Part shown: positions 61,053 to 64,000 of the stretch, one piece after another
Position numbering within the stretch: the first letter of the stretch is position 1
Layout of the letters: every line of letters begins with the position of its first letter
Assembly (NCBI RefSeq): GCF_002078015.1
Contig: NZ_LWBP01000045.1
Span: forward strand, 124,001-188,000
Direction of reading: 5' to 3'
DNA: 64,000 bases
Origin: Niastella populi
Lineage (GTDB): Bacteria; Bacteroidota; Bacteroidia; Chitinophagales; Chitinophagaceae
Notes under the pieces: generated by a model
The model's input: only the letters and a program-made list of their open reading frames with translations
Told to the model about the DNA's origin: nothing
Databases searched by the model: none
Translations under genes and position numbers: made by a program

Positions 61053-63001
61053 ATGAGAAAATGTATACTACTGTTTTTTCTTTTACTTTTTAAAGTGATT
61101 GCATTTGCACAAAGTATCTGGCCTGCTGAAGCTTCTGAAATATGTCCGCACCAGGATTTTTCTAATGCAACGCAAAGCGACGCCAGAACCGTACGTTTTG
61201 ATATTAACTTTGGTAATTTGCTGCCAGCTATTTTTATATTGCAGAAGATGGAGGCGCAGCTCCAAAAAGATGCAAGATTATCAGGAACCTTATACCAGAA
61301 AGTTTCACTTCTGAAAAAGCGACATTTTACGTTGCGTTTGAAGATCAGGCAACCGGCGTTGCTGAATTTACGGTAATGCATAATATTATGGGCCCGGTAA
61401 AAACATACAAATTCCCTCTTGTCAGAAGCCTTAAAGGGCAGAAAACTACATTAAGATACCCGCTATACATGGATTTTCCATTGTGTACTACCGGCATTAT
61501 TCCTTACGGTTTTGACAGCCTTGTATTTTACAGAAGACCTGATACCAAAAAGCCATTTGGAACATCTATCCCTTTATATGAATATTCTGTTCCTCAAGGA
61601 TGGAAAGTAGGTAATGTAATTTCAACCGGCCCTAATAATTTAATACTTGCCTCACCGCAGGCAAATATTACTTATGATGAATCGCATAGCGGTGAAGTAA
61701 AGATCAGGGCAACCCAGAAAGGGTACTTGTGCGATGGTACCACTTCCCTCTCCGCCGGTGATTGGATGACTATAACTTATACAAGGCCCGAATTAAAGCT
61801 GACAGTAAATGGGGCTACTGATCTCAAGCTAACCTGCGGTCAATCTGCTATTTGCAATTTCACAGTAGAAAACGGCAATGCTTCATGTATAACGTATGAC
61901 TGGAATGTCGGTAATGCAGGCAGTTGGCTATATAACGGGAGTGCCGCTCCTCAGATTATCACTACCACCAACAATACCTTAACACTACAACAGGTCCCAT
62001 GTGCAGAAATACCAGGCAACGTTTCAGTAGCTCTAAAAGTAAATAACGCGGTTGTACGTACATTATCTGTACCTGTTTCTTTACTAATGCCACAACTTTC
62101 TATAGCAGGGCCAACTGAATTATGCAATACAGGTAATTATATTCTTGAAAATGTGCCTTGTAATGCTTCCGTTACCTGGAGTACAGCAACCAATTATGTT
62201 AATATGACCCCTTCAGGGAATTCAGTAACGCTTGACAGGATAGCTCCTGGTAATATTGTCTTAAAAGCTACATTATTGAATTTGTGCGGCGGTAATATCC
62301 TAGATGTAACTAAAAATGTAAAAGTAAGCTCCCCACCTGCTGTTCCTTTGCTGGGCACCATCACATCAGATGGTTATACAAAGGGCATCGAAAAGTGTAA
62401 TGTAATAACCGGACAATTTTCACCTGGTAAATACCATTGTTTTGTAAGTTTCAATGCTCCCACTATTGACAGAGTTGCCTGGACTCATGTGGGCGGGTCA
62501 TCCAACACGGCTAATGTATTATTGCCCAGTTCAGATGGAAAGAATGCTGAGATCAGGATATATCCCGGTGGGGGAAGTGGCGTTTGGAGGGTATCGGCAT
62601 CAAATGCTTGCGGTTCTACATTAGGTAACTTCGGCTTTTATGCTAACGTCCCTTGCCCTCTTGAAAGAATAGCTACCCAGGCCGATGCTGTAAATGCGAA
62701 ATCTAATACTACTGCTAATGTTCCTTTAAATGGAATTACACTGATGCCTAATCCGGCCAGCAGCCAGATAACTATTGCAATTGATATAAACGATACAGGG
62801 GTTACTAGTACAAAAAATACCACTAAATTAATAACTGGAGTAAGAATTTACGATGTACTGGGTAGACTAAGAAAAAAACATCGGTATAATAGGTTAAGCA
62901 GTGTGAACGTGGCTATCGATGATCTGGCCAGCGGGTTATATTTTGTAGAGATCATTACTGGCACTGGAAGTAGTAAACGCAATCTTAATATCGTTCGATA
63001 A
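61053..63001 (+). pseudogene. T9SS-secreted surface protein interrupted by a frameshift in a T5 run
   Basis: The ATG at 61053 opens a good signal peptide (MRKCILLFFLLLFKVIAFAQ) but the frame ends at 61376. From 61217 a second frame is open and runs to 63001. Its upstream part, which has no start codon, reads as normal protein (IAEDGGAAPKRCKIIRNL, SEKATFYVAFEDQATGVAE), whereas the first frame there becomes basic and unlikely. One additional T in the run 61231-61235 joins both into about 649 residues (PAIFYIAEDGG). Either the gene is inactivated or phase-variable, or the base is missing through a sequencing error. Translational coupling through TAATG at 61374-61378 is a less likely way to make the second part. 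Confidence 0.75.
61376..63001 (+). CDS. Main part of the T9SS cargo protein (immunoglobulin-like repeats, type A sorting domain)
   Basis: 541 residues as an isolated ORF, but without a signal peptide it would not be exported, so it is best read as the 3' part of the frameshifted gene. About residues 130-400 hold repeated Ig/PKD-like domains with paired cysteines (LTCGQSAICNFTVENGNASCITYDWNVG, GPTELCNTGNYILENVPCNASVTWSTATN). The last about 85 residues are a T9SS type A C-terminal domain: ITLMPNPASSQITIAIDI, VRIYDVLGRLRKKHRYN, LASGLYFVEIIT and a basic end KRNLNIVR. Expected location is the cell surface. Confidence 0.8.
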   Translation: MHNIMGPVKTYKFPLVRSLKGQKTTLRYPLYMDFPLCTTGIIPYGFDSLVFYRRPDTKKPFGTSIPLYEYSVPQGWKVGNVISTGPNNLILASPQANITYDESHSGEVKIRATQKGYLCDGTTSLSAGDWMTITYTRPELKLTVNGATDLKLTCGQSAICNFTVENGNASCITYDWNVGNAGSWLYNGSAAPQIITTTNNTLTLQQVPCAEIPGNVSVALKVNNAVVRTLSVPVSLLMPQLSIAGPTELCNTGNYILENVPCNASVTWSTATNYVNMTPSGNSVTLDRIAPGNIVLKATLLNLCGGNILDVTKNVKVSSPPAVPLLGTITSDGYTKGIEKCNVITGQFSPGKYHCFVSFNAPTIDRVAWTHVGGSSNTANVLLPSSDGKNAEIRIYPGGGSGVWRVSASNACGSTLGNFGFYANVPCPLERIATQADAVNAKSNTTANVPLNGITLMPNPASSQITIAIDINDTGVTSTKNTTKLITGVRIYDVLGRLRKKHRYNRLSSVNVAIDDLASGLYFVEIITGTGSSKRNLNIVR

Positions 63002-63165
63002 TTGGGCAAAGGAAAATTACCACTCTCTCATTGAAAGTATCAATTCTGTAGGCACTTTATGATATCAAGATGTAAGCCGCCCACCGGGCGGCTTTTCCTG
63101 TATAACGATAATTCGGAATAATTCTTGAAGATATTATAGTATATGGTAATTTATTCATGTCGGGG

Positions 63166-63376
63166 GATAACGACCTGCGATATATTATTAATATCAGTTA
63201 CCGCGTAATGCCGGCGCGGGGAATGCAACAGGTTCGAAAAACGAATTGTCTGTTCTCTCTATCGCTTGCGCAATCTTTCTATCCGTTCAAACCAGCCGTT
63301 GAAGCAACGGAAACTGCAGTTGAGGCGTATAACAGATCGGATGTTAAACTGCAGATCATTTTGACAAGGAGATAAA
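63166..63376 (+). pseudogene. Remnant of a second helix-hairpin-helix gene (right copy of the 211-bp duplication)
   Basis: The 3' end of a gene nearly identical to the end of the 58574-60646 gene: DLRYIINISYRVMP, KTNCLFSLSLAQSFYPFKP, AVEATETAVEAYNRSDVKLQIILTRR, with the same stop. The frame is open from 63157 but has no upstream gene body. The differences from the left copy are mostly at third codon positions, so this looks like the end of a once-functional paralogue rather than a fresh copy. Confidence 0.8.
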
Positions 63377-63817
63377 TAAGTTGTTGTTAACGGTTGGTGA
63401 ATGGCTTCTTAACGCCGTTGGTAAAATTAAAATCAAATTAAATAGCGAAGTTCGGTTATGCCTCATACGGCAATTAAAAATTATATCAATATACCGCTGA
63501 TGTAATTTTAAGGTAATTAAGTTGTCGTGATTGCGGTAGTTTTATTCACATACTAACGGCGGGTAAGAAAAAATAAACTAACGAAAGTGGTTGTCCCAGA
63601 CGGATATAAATCAATGCTGGCCTGTATTAAGGTGTTCTGAAAAAGTATTGAAGTTTTCATGATGAATGAAGCTTTGACTTTTTTTTAGCTTGCAGCATTT
63701 GTAGAAATCGTTTTGTCTAACGGTTAGCAAAATTTATTTTATTTGCAACCTGATTTACGATTCCTGGTAAACGTAATGTTCATCGGGGTCGAGTCACAAT
63801 AAAAATTCACAAGTCTC
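63377..63817. other. AT-rich region upstream of the SusC-like gene
   Basis: About 440 bp without a gene. TTTG (63712-63715) and TTTATTTG (63738-63745) could form a weak promoter for the receptor gene (22-bp spacer, TA misplaced). Confidence 0.35.
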
Positions 63818-64000
63818 ATGAGAAAAATTCTATCACTGCTTGCAGTGCTGGTACTTTTGTCAGTATTAGCTACTGCGCAAACCCGCTTTATTACCGGACA
63901 GGTTAAAGATGAACTAGGGGAACCCGTCCCATTTGCAACGGTAACAATCAAAGGAACAAGCAAAGGAGTAACCACAGATGACAACGGCAACTTTCGTATT
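63818..64000 (+). CDS. SusC/RagA-type TonB-linked outer-membrane receptor, partial (3' end outside window)
   Basis: The first 61 codons are visible. A signal peptide (about 1-21, MRKILSLLAVLVLLSVLATAQ) is followed by ITGQVKDELGEPVPFATVTIKG and TSKGVTTDDNGNFRI, the carboxypeptidase-regulatory-like domain that opens SusC-family receptors. The family imports glycans or peptides together with a SusD lipoprotein, which would be expected next outside the window. The domain also starts some other TonB-dependent receptors, so the SusC label is probable rather than certain. Confidence 0.75.
   Translation, partial: MRKILSLLAVLVLLSVLATAQTRFITGQVKDELGEPVPFATVTIKGTSKGVTTDDNGNFRI

Noticed and set aside
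61231-61240. Programmed -1 frameshift at the T5 run of the cargo gene
   Set aside because: In the zero frame the codons are ATT TTT ATA, which does not form the usual X-XXY-YYZ slippery heptamer, and I see no strong stem just downstream. A base deletion or sequencing error is simpler.
1-64000. tRNA, rRNA, insertion sequence or prophage
   Set aside because: I looked for T-loop motifs, rRNA-like stretches, transposase motifs and integrase genes by eye on both strands and found none.

Overview
The window is chromosomal DNA of a member of the Bacteroidota, most likely family Chitinophagaceae (inference). The signs are: promoters of the TTTG / TAnnTTTG type at three places; a SusC/RagA-type TonB-linked receptor; a protein with a type IX secretion (T9SS) sorting domain and a PorE-like OmpA protein; many small outer-membrane barrels and Bacteroidota families (DUF6089, DUF4476, DUF1080); a long SecA; and malic enzyme fused to phosphotransacetylase. 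I found no rRNA, tRNA, CRISPR array, transposase or phage gene, so most of the window is core genome.

Layout. 1-2.0 kb: two tandem PorT-like barrels and a glycine-zipper OmpA lipoprotein, all on the minus strand. 2.2-5.7 kb: uvrA and a small deoxyribonucleotidase. 6.2-12.2 kb (minus): secreted and barrel proteins, an ElaA-like acetyltransferase, rarA, a membrane protein and aspS. 12.5-14.4 kb: two tandem MtfA-like zinc peptidases. 14.5-22.4 kb (minus): a membrane protein, a DadA-like oxidase and a 2040-residue alpha-2-macroglobulin. 22.8-29.2 kb: a DUF4476 protein, sucD, mlaF/mlaE and maeB. 29.2-30.2 kb: no gene, but two adjacent degenerate tandem arrays (20-bp and 21-bp units). 31.4-36.0 kb: a six-gene operon with a YtrA-type GntR regulator and two ABC systems, headed by a promoter whose start region carries a perfect palindrome. 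36.4-38.9 kb (minus): deoC, a SPOR protein and an M20 amidohydrolase. 39.0-45.3 kb: two amidohydrolase-superfamily proteins, a cytochrome c and a DUF1080 lipoprotein. 45.6-57.6 kb (minus): methyltransferase-like and membrane proteins, secA, dprA, the PorE-like protein, queE and folD. 57.8-64 kb: a barrel plus helix-hairpin-helix protein pair, a frameshifted T9SS cargo gene flanked by a 211-bp imperfect duplication, and the start of a SusC-like receptor.

The least ordinary content is between the genes. (1) At least five copies of a palindrome with arms AAGGTGTGCCACACTT / AAGTGTGGCACACCTT lie in intergenic spaces, four of them just 3' of a stop codon or in the gap after it. (2) At least fourteen intergenic spaces hold short tandem arrays whose unit is 7 or 8 bp. 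The unit sequence differs between loci but the period does not, and several arrays abut stop codons. Two unit families recur at loci tens of kb apart. (3) The GntR/ABC operon shows an unusually clear promoter-operator arrangement. (4) The T9SS cargo gene is broken in a T5 run and lies between two copies of the 3' end of the neighbouring gene. All calls come from reading the sequence; no database search was run.
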